Below are positions 56,454 through 63,583 of a stretch of DNA of 64,000 nt, one piece after another. Positions within the stretch are counted from its first letter, which is position 1. Each line of letters starts with the position of its first letter. The position numbers were made by a program, and so were the translations under genes. The DNA comes from Bacilli bacterium (lineage in GTDB: Bacteria; Bacillota_I; Bacilli_A; RF39; UBA660), in contig CAAHEC010000058.1 of the NCBI GenBank assembly GCA_900772415.1, forward strand, positions 32,780 to 96,779, in the 5' to 3' direction. Below the pieces are notes generated by a model that saw nothing but the letters and a program-made list of their open reading frames with translations, ran no database searches and was not told the DNA's origin.

Positions 56454-57043
56454 TAAAAACTTTAGAAAAATGTAAGATATTTGAAAAAGAATTAAACTAT
56501 ATAAATAATCCAAGATATAAAGAAAATGCACAGAAATTAATAAATTTACTTCCTGATTATTTTTTCGAAGTTCCAGCATCATCAACTGGTAAGTACCATC
56601 CATCTTTTGCATTAGGTAGTGGTGGGCTTGTTAGGCATACAAAAGTAGCGGTTAGGTTTGCTTATGAAATGTTTAATGATGAAAGTATAACAGGAGCTTA
56701 TTCTAAAAATGAAAAAGATTTAATGATAATATCTTTAATTATGCATGATGGATTAAAATCAGGTCTTGAAAAATCCCAATATACAAAATTTGAGCATCCT
56801 CTTTTAGTGTGTGATTATATAAAAGAAAACAAAGACAAACTAACCTTTACTGACAAGGAAATAGAGTTTATGTGCCATGTTATATCATCACATATGGGGC
56901 CTTGGAATACTAATAATTATAGTGATATAGTACTTCCTAAACCAGAGTCCAAATTTCAAAGATTTGTTCATATGTGTGATTATCTAGCAAGCCGTAAGGT
57001 AATAGATGTCAAATTTGATAACAATAACAACATAGAGGAATGA
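56450..57043 (+). CDS. HD-domain hydrolase coupled to the patatin gene
   Basis: A 197-residue HD-family phosphohydrolase-like protein. First His in GGLVRHTKVAVRFA near 66, HD in LIMHDGLKSG near 99, then TKFEHPLLV, a His in VISSHMGPW near 146 and Asp in MCDYLASRKV. The complete H-HD-H-H-D set suggests an active two-metal site. Substrate is unknown; neighbours (patatin, metal transporters) do not decide it. It starts inside the patatin stop (ATGA overlap), and a small unknown gene follows directly. Confidence 0.83.
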   Translation: MIKTLEKCKIFEKELNYINNPRYKENAQKLINLLPDYFFEVPASSTGKYHPSFALGSGGLVRHTKVAVRFAYEMFNDESITGAYSKNEKDLMIISLIMHDGLKSGLEKSQYTKFEHPLLVCDYIKENKDKLTFTDKEIEFMCHVISSHMGPWNTNNYSDIVLPKPESKFQRFVHMCDYLASRKVIDVKFDNNNNIEE

Positions 57044-57047
57044 TTTT

Positions 57048-57386
57048 ATGTTAATAAAAAGATTTATTGTATTTGATTTAGACATATTTATATATGATTT
57101 AAAAAAAGAACTTGATAGTAAAAATATAGATTATGTAATGATTATTGAAGATGGATACTGTGAAATTCATATAGGTGATTTAATATATTTTTTATATAAT
57201 ATGAATGAAATTAAAGTAGACATTATAAATCCAAATATTGATCTAGATAAAATAATCGGATACAATCCATATTGTGATATGGATAACATAAATATTAGAA
57301 AAAAGAACAAAAAATTTAATATTTCTAAAAAGAAGCAAATGAAATATGAAAATAACAAATATAAACTGAAAATGAAAAACAGATAA
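57048..57386 (+). CDS. Unknown protein, 112 residues
   Basis: No family was recognised. The first ~75 residues alternate strands and helices (FIVFDLDIFIYDLKKEL, YVMIIEDGYCEIHIGDLIYF). The last ~35 are almost all Lys, Asn and Met, a basic tail that could bind nucleic acid (inferred). It follows the HD gene within 5 bp (AGAGGAATGATTTT), so it is probably the last gene of the patatin-HD unit. Confidence 0.6.
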   Translation: MLIKRFIVFDLDIFIYDLKKELDSKNIDYVMIIEDGYCEIHIGDLIYFLYNMNEIKVDIINPNIDLDKIIGYNPYCDMDNINIRKKNKKFNISKKKQMKYENNKYKLKMKNR

Positions 57387-57449
57387 AATCAATGTTTAAG
57401 TAGAAAAATGAAAACCTTTTTATATTTCAAAATTAAAGGTTAAAAATAA

Positions 57450-57477
57450 GGAACTTCGTGAAAGCGAAAGTTTTTTA
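57450..57477 (+). terminator. Possible terminator before the arsR-type operon
   Basis: AACTTCG and CGAAAGTT (one bulge) around a TGAAAG loop, followed by six T. Confidence 0.5.
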
Positions 57478-57488
57478 TTTGATAAATG

Positions 57489-57517
57489 TTGACAATATGA
57501 ACATATATTCATATAAT
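57489..57517 (+). promoter_or_regulatory. Promoter with ArsR-type operator
   Basis: TTGACA (57489-57494), 17-bp spacer, TATAAT (57512-57517). The palindrome ATATGAACATATATTCATAT (57495-57514; 18 of 20 symmetric) fills the spacer and enters the -10 box. Both are consensus for metal-sensor operators of the CadC/CzrA group, so repressor binding here would block polymerase. Confidence 0.9.
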
Positions 57518-57549
57518 AAAAATGGTAATAAATAAAAAAGGAGATTATT

Positions 57550-57843
57550 ATGAAGTTATTAGATGATGATAAAATAATAGATTTATCCGAATTATTTAAA
57601 ATGTTTGGTGACTCGACAAGGGTTAAGATAATGAATGTTTTAATAAATGGAGAAAAGTGTGTTAATGATATATCTGAAAAAATAAAGGTAAGCCAGTCCG
57701 CGGTATCTCACCAACTTAGGATACTTAAGGATTCAAAGCTTGTTAAGTATAGAAAAGAAGGAAACTTAACATACTATTTTCTAGCGGATGATCATGTAGA
57801 AAAAATATTTAAGATGGGATGTGAACATATAAATGAAATATAA
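57550..57843 (+). CDS. ArsR-family metal-sensing repressor (CzrA-like)
   Basis: Winged-helix repressor that leaves DNA when metal binds. The 97 residues contain the HTH VSQSAVSHQLRILKDS near 48 and the wing RKEGNLTYYFLA. The C-terminal helix DDHVEKIFKMGCEHINE has Asp-x-His, a His 11 residues on, and an acidic residue three later, close to the zinc site of CzrA. The Cys site of CadC is not present (EKCVND has one Cys). It overlaps the transporter gene by 11 bases and is preceded by the operator above. Zinc-type sensing is inferred. Confidence 0.9.
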   Translation: MKLLDDDKIIDLSELFKMFGDSTRVKIMNVLINGEKCVNDISEKIKVSQSAVSHQLRILKDSKLVKYRKEGNLTYYFLADDHVEKIFKMGCEHINEI

Positions 57844-59866
57844 ATTTAAATTAAGCTCTTTAGATTGCGCGGGTTGTGCTTTAGAAATTGAAAAAAAACT
57901 AAATGAAAATGATGAAATAGATGATGCAAGCGTTAATTTTTCTAAACTTATGATAACGGTTACAACAAAGACGCAAAATCCTAAAAAATTAGTTTCTGAT
58001 ATCGTAAAAAAGGTAGAACCAGAAAGTAAGGTAATGGATTTAAATGAATCATACGAAAATAAAGGTAAGTTTAAATTTTACATAATAAGACTTTTGGTTG
58101 GAATTATTTTTATGATAATAGGTATGTGCCAAAAAGGCACCATTTCAAATGTCTTTATAGTACTTAGTTATGTAACTCTTTTATATAGAACATTTACCAA
58201 TGCTATAAAGTTACTATTTAAATCTAAAACGGTAAACGAAAATATGCTTGTTACAATATCTTGTGTTGGAGCTTATTTAACTGGTAATACTCACGAGGGA
58301 TTAATGGTTATTATTTTGTACGAAATAGGTAAAATACTAGAAGAGGTAGCAGTTAATAATTCAAGACGCTCAATAAGTGATTTAATGGATATAAAGCCAG
58401 AGGTTGCTAACTTAAAAAAGGGTGATGAAATATTAACGGTAGATCCAAAAGATGTAAAAATAGGGGATGTAATAATAGTTAAAAAAGGGGATGAAATACC
58501 TCTTGATGGTACTATTATAAAAGGAAGTTCTAAATTAAATACGGCAGCATTAACTGGTGAGTCCAACTTAAAAAGTGTTAATAAAGGAGATAAAGTGTTA
58601 TCTGGTTCTATTAATACACTTTCTGTTATCGAGATAAAAGTAGAAAGCTTATATGAAGATAGCACAGTATCTAAAATACTAGAATTAACGGAAAACGCAA
58701 GTGATAGAAAGGCTAAATGTGAAAACTTTGTATCTAAGGCAGCAAAGGTTTATACTCCAATTATTATGATACTTGCACTTTTAATAGCACTTATTCTTCC
58801 ATTATTTGGTTTAAGTTTTAAAGTGTCTATTTATAGGGCTTTAGTATTTTTAGTAGTATCTTGTCCTTGTGCAATTTTAATAAGCGTACCACTTGGATAC
58901 TTTTCTGGAATAGGAAAAGCATCTAAAGAGGGAATCTTAGTTAAGGGAAGTGACTATTTAGAATTACTTTCATCAGTAAACAAAATCGTATTTGATAAAA
59001 CAGGAACCATAACAACTGGTATATCAAATGATTACGAATTAGAAGTGTTAGATGATAAATACAAAGAAAAAGATATAATTAACTATTACGTAAAGGGTGA
59101 GGCTTTATCAAATCATCCACTTGCAAAATCAGTTCTTAACGTGTTTAATAAAAAGGTAAGTACAAAAGACGTTTTAAATTATAAGGAAACAGCTGGTAAG
59201 GGAATCTCTTACGAAATAGATGGTAAAAAAATTAAGATAGGTTCATCTTCATTTGTTAATTTAAGTGATAAAGATAGTTATATTTATTTAAAAATTGATG
59301 GGAAAGTAATAGCTAAACTAAAATTAATAGATGATATAAAGAAAGATTCTGCATCTGCTATTTTAGAACTTAAAAAACAAAATATTAAAACGTTTATGTT
59401 TACTGGAGACAAAAAGAAATCAGCAGAAGCTGTAGCTAAAAAAACTGGCGTAGATGAAGTCTTGTTTGAGATGCTTCCAGATGATAAATATAAAGAACTT
59501 GATAAGATAATAAAAGAAAATGATAAGAAAACGGCCTTTGTAGGAGATGGAATAAATGATGCTCCATCACTTGCACTTTCTGACGTTGGAATTTCAATGG
59601 GAATTGAAGGAAGCGCATCTGCGATTGAAGCTTCGGACGTAGTTATTATGAATGATAGTTTAAGCAAAATACCAGAAGCTATTAAAATATCAAAATTTAC
59701 TAAAAAAATAATCAAGCAAAATCTTATATTTGCTATAGGAGTAAAGGTATTAGTATTAGTTTTAAGTGCTATTGGAGTAGCTAATATGTGGCAGGCTGTT
59801 TTCGCTGATACTGGCGTTACTTTACTTACTATTTTAAATTCTACGAGAATTTTAAGAAAGAAATAA
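57833..59866 (+). CDS. Heavy-metal P1B-type ATPase (Zn/Cd type)
   Basis: Pumps soft divalent metals out of the cell. An N-terminal HMA domain has CAGC at about 14-17. After the first helices comes TGES in ALTGESNL near 240, and the metal-site CPC in SCPCAIL near 344. DKTGTITTG follows near 387, then the HP motif SNHPLAK near 425, and GDGINDAPSLA near 572. CPC with this helix context suits the ZntA/CadA group more than copper pumps. The 677-residue length is normal. It is controlled with the ArsR gene it overlaps. Confidence 0.93.
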   Translation: MKYKFKLSSLDCAGCALEIEKKLNENDEIDDASVNFSKLMITVTTKTQNPKKLVSDIVKKVEPESKVMDLNESYENKGKFKFYIIRLLVGIIFMIIGMCQKGTISNVFIVLSYVTLLYRTFTNAIKLLFKSKTVNENMLVTISCVGAYLTGNTHEGLMVIILYEIGKILEEVAVNNSRRSISDLMDIKPEVANLKKGDEILTVDPKDVKIGDVIIVKKGDEIPLDGTIIKGSSKLNTAALTGESNLKSVNKGDKVLSGSINTLSVIEIKVESLYEDSTVSKILELTENASDRKAKCENFVSKAAKVYTPIIMILALLIALILPLFGLSFKVSIYRALVFLVVSCPCAILISVPLGYFSGIGKASKEGILVKGSDYLELLSSVNKIVFDKTGTITTGISNDYELEVLDDKYKEKDIINYYVKGEALSNHPLAKSVLNVFNKKVSTKDVLNYKETAGKGISYEIDGKKIKIGSSSFVNLSDKDSYIYLKIDGKVIAKLKLIDDIKKDSASAILELKKQNIKTFMFTGDKKKSAEAVAKKTGVDEVLFEMLPDDKYKELDKIIKENDKKTAFVGDGINDAPSLALSDVGISMGIEGSASAIEASDVVIMNDSLSKIPEAIKISKFTKKIIKQNLIFAIGVKVLVLVLSAIGVANMWQAVFADTGVTLLTILNSTRILRKK

Positions 59867-59924
59867 AAAATTAAATACATTTTATTGTACTATTAAATAT
59901 AATATGATAGAATGTATTTGAAAT

Positions 59925-59998
59925 GCCTTCTTAGTTAAGTGGTATAACGCAGCCATGGTAAGGCTGAATTGTAAGTTCGATTCTTACAGGAGGCACCA
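59925..59998 (+). tRNA. tRNA-Thr (anticodon GGT)
   Basis: A 74-nt cloverleaf with encoded CCA: acceptor GCCTTCT with AGGAGGC, discriminator A, anticodon stem CAGCC/GGCTG with loop ATGGTAA (anticodon GGT, reading ACC/ACT), T-arm GTAAG-TTCGATT-CTTAC. The D-arm is short (GTT/AAC). The genes on its 3' side have a mobile-element character. Confidence 0.92.
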
Positions 59999-60043
59999 TA
60001 TTGATAGGAAACTCGGACAAATTAACTCTGAGTTGTAATAAAT

Positions 60044-60067
60044 ACTAACAGAAATGTTAGTTTTTTT
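60044..60067 (+). terminator. Terminator after tRNA-Thr
   Basis: ACTAACA/TGTTAGT stem (60044-60050 with 60055-60061), GAAA tetraloop, T-run. Confidence 0.85.
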
Positions 60068-60090
60068 GTTATGTAAAGGAGTTGGTTTGG

Positions 60091-60366
60091 ATGTTAACAA
60101 TAGAAACTAAAGAACTTGTAATAAGTGAAGAACTAAAAAAGAAAGTAGATATGATATGTAAGTTTGCTTGTGTTAATAACTATACATTTGAAAATGGTAA
60201 TATAGTAAACTTTAAAATCACTAATATTGCCTATGTAAAGCCCCATATATTAAAAGTAAAGGATAATGACTACTTAATATTTGAAAATAGTGATTATGTC
60301 TTTATAAATGGCTATAAAGATAAAATTAAGTTTACTAATTTATGTGATTATATTAAAGAAAACTAG
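60091..60366 (+). CDS. Unknown small protein, 91 residues
   Basis: No family was recognised. ATG at 60091 follows AAAGGAG at nine bases. The sequence shows a short helix (ISEELKKKVDMICKFA) then a beta-rich part (VNFKITNIAYVKPHILKVKDNDYLIF) and closes with a short helix. No signal or membrane segment is present. It lies between tRNA-Thr and the recombinase promoter and could belong to either the chromosome or the element. Confidence 0.6.
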   Translation: MLTIETKELVISEELKKKVDMICKFACVNNYTFENGNIVNFKITNIAYVKPHILKVKDNDYLIFENSDYVFINGYKDKIKFTNLCDYIKEN

Positions 60367-60371
60367 ACCTA

Positions 60372-60400
60372 TTGACAAAGTAATTAAAAATGATTATAGT
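60372..60400 (+). promoter_or_regulatory. Promoter ahead of the recombinase leader
   Basis: TTGACA (60372-60377), 17-bp spacer, TATAGT (60395-60400), giving a ~140-nt leader before the recombinase. Confidence 0.8.
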
Positions 60401-60452
60401 ATAAAACCAAGAAAAGCATGCAGTATCGCTTTTTAGAAAGAGAGGTACTTCT

Positions 60453-60509
60453 ATGATTAATGATTTAAAATTTATACTTATATATTTAATTAGGAGTCAA
60501 AGGTATTAG
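60453..60509 (+). CDS. 18-residue leader peptide
   Basis: AGAGAGG (60439-60445) precedes ATG at 60453, and the frame MINDLKFILIYLIRSQRY ends in TAG at 60507-60509. The last five to six codons form the 5' arm of the terminator stem that follows. Translation of this peptide could therefore change folding of the terminator, as in leader-peptide attenuation. The codons are Ile- and Leu-rich. Function is inferred from arrangement only. Confidence 0.6.
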   Translation: MINDLKFILIYLIRSQRY

Positions 60510-60542
60510 TTTTATCTAGTACTTTTGACTCCTCTTTTTTTG
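60492..60542 (+). terminator. Strong intrinsic terminator (attenuator) before the recombinase
   Basis: A 14-bp stem (60492-60505 with 60520-60533, one G-U) and a run of eight T, located between the promoter and the recombinase ATG. No second promoter is apparent between it and the gene. Confidence 0.85.
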
Positions 60543-60563
60543 GAAATGGAGGTTGATAAAAGT

Positions 60564-62429
60564 ATGAATGAAGAAAAAAAGATTGCTGGCATATATAAAA
60601 GAGTTTCTACATTAGATCAAAAAAGAGAGGGTTTTAGTTTACCAGAACAAGAAGAAAAATTAAGAGAGTTTTGTAAATTTAAAGGTTATGAGATTTATAA
60701 AGTATATGAAGATGCAGGAATAAGTGCTAAAAATGATAAAAGACCTGCCTATCAAGAAATGATACAAGATATAAAAAATAAGAAGATAAATGTTATTGTT
60801 GCTTTTAAACTAGATAGACTTACTAGAAGTGTTTATGATATTGAAAAACTTATGAAGTTTGTTAATGATAATGATTGTGATATAGATTGTATGGCAGATG
60901 AATCTAATACTACTACTTCAAATGGTCGAATGGTTATGAGAATAATGACAAGTGTATCTCAAAATGAAATAGAAAAATGCAGTGAAAGAACAAAGTTTGG
61001 TATGGTTGGAGCCATAAAATCTGGACATATACCAATACCTAGTTGTTTAGGTTTTAAAAGGGATAATAAAAAGTTAGTGATAGATCCACTTACGAAAGAT
61101 ATTGTAATTAGAGTATTTGACTTATATTTAGAGGGTAAAAGTCATCAAAAGATAGCTAATATATTTAACGAAGAAAAAGTATTAGATAAAACAAATTGGT
61201 ATGATTCTACAATACAAAAAATACTAGCAAATGAACTTTATAAAGGCGATTTTATTCATGGCAAAAGAACAAAACATTCAACTTACTATGAAAATGTTGT
61301 AGAGCCTATTGTATCTAAAGAAAAATGGGATTCTTGCCAAACACAAGCAAAAAGAAATGCTAGACACTATGAAAGGACAGCAACTTATCTATTTATTAAT
61401 AAACTTAAATGTTCTAAATGTGGTTGTTTCTTAGGTGGATGTGCTAGTACAAAACCTAGTGGCAAGAAATACTATTATTACAAATGTAAAAGTTGCAAAG
61501 CGTATTTTACTGAAAAAGACATAGAAGATAGTTTGTTATTACTTTTTAATGAATTATTAAGACAAGATAATTTAATAAATGATTACTATACACCATTTAT
61601 TAAATCAAAACTTGAAAATAGTGAAATTGATTTTAATAAAGAGATAAAAGAATTAGATAAGCAAATGGATAGAATTAAAAATGCTTATATAAAAGGAATC
61701 CTTAAAATAGATGATTTTGATAAAGAAATAAAACATATTGATTTTAAAAGAAATGAACTATTAAATAAACAAAAAGAACAAAAACAATATGAAAGTCTTA
61801 GTTTTACTTTAGATGATTTATTAATACTAGAAGATAAGCAAGAAATAGAAATGTTTACTAATCCAAGTAATTATTTAAGTAGTTTTTATAAATGGGATAG
61901 TTTAGATAGACAAGAAAAGCAAAAAATAATTGCTAAATATATTGATAACTTAACCACTCTAAAAACGAATAATAAAATCAATATCGTAAATGGAGAATTT
62001 AGAAGTTCCTATTTGAAAGATTTAATAGATAACCATAATAATTATAGTGTGCCTTTTAACTTAAGATTATTTAAAGATGAATATGGTTGTTATCTTAATA
62101 TGAACCATGAAGTAAAAAGTAAAGAAGAAGTTAAAAAATATTTTGATAAGTTATGTAGTACATTAAACGAATATAAATTTAATTACTATGAAATAGATAC
62201 AGATGATGATCTAAAAGATATAAAATATTCATCTAATATTAATCTAGAAAAAATAATACGATTAATTTCTATAAAGCCAGATAAAAGGTTTAAAAATCAA
62301 AATTTAAAATTAGGAGTTATTACACTAGATTTAAGTAATATTCCAAATATTAGTAATGAAACATATAGTAAAATCTTTAAAGACTTAAAAGAAAAATTCA
62401 AAAATGAATTAGAATCTCAAAAAACATAA
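60564..62429 (+). CDS. Large serine recombinase
   Basis: Site-specific recombinase that integrates and excises mobile DNA. The catalytic domain has the nucleophile Ser in YKRVSTLDQ at about 15, EDAGISAKNDKRPAYQEM near 54 and FKLDRLTRS with the active-site Arg. The recombinase domain follows (about 155-270), then a zinc ribbon (CSKCGCF and CKSCKAYF near 283-315) and a coiled-coil region. 621 residues. TGGAGG precedes ATG at 60564; an in-frame ATG at 60546 is possible. The layout is that of integrases of ICEs and phages, and the gene is preceded by the attenuator-like leader. Confidence 0.93.
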   Translation: MNEEKKIAGIYKRVSTLDQKREGFSLPEQEEKLREFCKFKGYEIYKVYEDAGISAKNDKRPAYQEMIQDIKNKKINVIVAFKLDRLTRSVYDIEKLMKFVNDNDCDIDCMADESNTTTSNGRMVMRIMTSVSQNEIEKCSERTKFGMVGAIKSGHIPIPSCLGFKRDNKKLVIDPLTKDIVIRVFDLYLEGKSHQKIANIFNEEKVLDKTNWYDSTIQKILANELYKGDFIHGKRTKHSTYYENVVEPIVSKEKWDSCQTQAKRNARHYERTATYLFINKLKCSKCGCFLGGCASTKPSGKKYYYYKCKSCKAYFTEKDIEDSLLLLFNELLRQDNLINDYYTPFIKSKLENSEIDFNKEIKELDKQMDRIKNAYIKGILKIDDFDKEIKHIDFKRNELLNKQKEQKQYESLSFTLDDLLILEDKQEIEMFTNPSNYLSSFYKWDSLDRQEKQKIIAKYIDNLTTLKTNNKINIVNGEFRSSYLKDLIDNHNNYSVPFNLRLFKDEYGCYLNMNHEVKSKEEVKKYFDKLCSTLNEYKFNYYEIDTDDDLKDIKYSSNINLEKIIRLISIKPDKRFKNQNLKLGVITLDLSNIPNISNETYSKIFKDLKEKFKNELESQKT

Positions 62430-62700
62430 TCATCCTACAAAAATCACTAAAAATTAGCATTTAGGATGAAAATCTAAAACAATAAAGTCCCTAAATATAA
62501 GAAATAAAAAAGGGATTAACCTTTATATCAACCTACAAAGTAGGATGAATTTCGTAAGTACGAAATAAGACTTGCACATACTTAATTCCTTATTTTATAA
62601 GGGATTGATAAGGTATGATGCACAAGTTTCTTATCCTGCTGTTTCATATTTCTCGAGAGTTTTAGTTATTTTCATCCTAAATAAAATAAATAAAGGAGGT
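62430..62700 (+). repeat. Hairpin-dense intergenic region with four 8-mer repeats
   Basis: No gene is seen here. TCATCCTA occurs at 62430-62437 and 62672-62679, and its complement TAGGATGA at 62462-62469 and 62541-62548. Further stems: CCTAC/GTAGG (62532-62544), ATTTCGTA/TACGAAAT (62549-62566), and a larger one around AATTCCTTAT/ATAAGGGATT (62584-62606), extended by CATAC/GTATG and CTTG/CAAG out to 62571-62626. It could be an attachment site, transfer origin, binding region for the next protein, or a structured RNA. Confidence 0.7.
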
Positions 62701-62707
62701 AATTTAA

Positions 62708-62860
62708 TTGCATAGATTTAACTTTTATTTACCAATAGAATTATATGATAGAATAAAATTAATGGTAAAGTTCTATGGTATATCAACTACTAAAATGATG
62801 GTTCAGTTATTAGAAATAGGTTATATCAAAATGTTAGATTCAAAAGAAAAAGAAATATGA
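62708..62860 (+). CDS. Ribbon-helix-helix-like small protein with TTG start
   Basis: A 50-residue frame started by TTG at 62708 after a consensus AAAGGAGG (62694-62701). The sequence, with HRFNFYLPIELYDRIKLM then GISTTKMMVQLLEIGYIKML, has one strand followed by two helices, the plan of CopG/Arc/MobC-type DNA-binding proteins. Such proteins often bind repeats next to their own gene, and the 8-mers just upstream are candidates (inferred). The gene ends inside its own terminator. Confidence 0.72.
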   Translation: MHRFNFYLPIELYDRIKLMVKFYGISTTKMMVQLLEIGYIKMLDSKEKEI

Positions 62861-62884
62861 GTTTTATGGATTCATATTTCTTTT
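62851..62884 (+). terminator. Terminator after the RHH gene
   Basis: AGAAATATGA (62851-62860) pairs perfectly with TCATATTTCT (62872-62881), T-tail. Confidence 0.8.
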
Positions 62885-62908
62885 ATGATCTGCCCGATTA
62901 ATTGTAAT

Positions 62909-63466
62909 TTATTCACAACTGCCATTATGTAATTCAAAATAATCTTTGATTATATCTATCACTTCTTTAGCATTTGTTGCTTTTTCTGTATCCACATTCT
63001 TCATAATGTATTCATCTCCATCAACAGATAATATTCTATAATTATCTCCATAGTTTACATTATAAAAGTATTTATTATACTTTAGAGAACAAGCTACATA
63101 TAAACTTCCTTTAGCATCACTCTTTGTATTATTGAAACCAAATAAACTAAATTTATAAATAATTCCAAAGGCGATTGCAAGTGCAATAATAATTGTTATT
63201 AAAATAATTATTATTTTCTTATTTCTCTTGTTATTTTTAACATTTTCATCAATATTCTTTATCATTTTTTTATCACCTTTTAACAAAATATCTAGAGAAA
63301 CATTAAATTTATCACTCATCTTTATAAGTGTTTCAATATCTGGATAACTTTTAGAGTTTTCCCAACTAGATATAGTCTGTCTAGTTACATTAAAAATCTC
63401 TGCAAAATCTTCTTGAGACATTTTGTTATCCTTTCTTATATCTAATATTTTTTTACCCAGATTCAT
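62909..63466 (-). CDS. Membrane-anchored XRE-family regulator
   Basis: The N-terminal HTH (MSQEDFAEIFNVTRQTISSWENSK, about 15-38, within an XRE domain of ~55 residues) is followed by a Lys/Asn-rich linker, one transmembrane helix at about 84-106, and a ~75-residue outer domain (DAKGSLYVACSLKYNKYFYNVNY). This HTH-membrane-outer layout suggests a sensor that regulates DNA from the membrane. GAAGGAGGAAAATT precedes the start. Two identical palindromes lie in its promoter region, likely its own operators. Confidence 0.85.
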   Translation of the reverse strand: MNLGKKILDIRKDNKMSQEDFAEIFNVTRQTISSWENSKSYPDIETLIKMSDKFNVSLDILLKGDKKMIKNIDENVKNNKRNKKIIIILITIIIALAIAFGIIYKFSLFGFNNTKSDAKGSLYVACSLKYNKYFYNVNYGDNYRILSVDGDEYIMKNVDTEKATNAKEVIDIIKDYFELHNGSCE

Positions 63467-63518
63467 AATTTTCCTCCTTCCAAAAATATTTTATTAATAA
63501 AGTATTAAATAATCTATC

Positions 63519-63562
63519 AAAGATTCTTTACAATATTATTGTTTTTAGCAAAGATTCTTTGC
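63519..63562 (-). promoter_or_regulatory. Paired operators upstream of the XRE gene
   Basis: AAAGATTCTTT occurs at 63519-63529 and 63550-63560, each a palindrome around one base; the second extends to 15 bp (GCAAAGATTCTTTGC). Their centres are 31 bp apart, close to three helical turns. A minus-strand TTGTAA...TATTTA promoter overlaps the gene-proximal copy. Confidence 0.7.
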
Positions 63563-63583
63563 TTTTCTACAAATTGTAATTTT

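Noticed and set aside
59284..59880. A 198-residue frame on the minus strand.
   Set aside because: Antisense shadow of the metal ATPase gene; no ribosome site and hydrophobic low-complexity sequence.
59925..62429. tRNA-Thr as the attachment site of the recombinase.
   Set aside because: Large serine recombinases seldom use tRNA ends, and no second copy of the tRNA 3' end was seen in the window.
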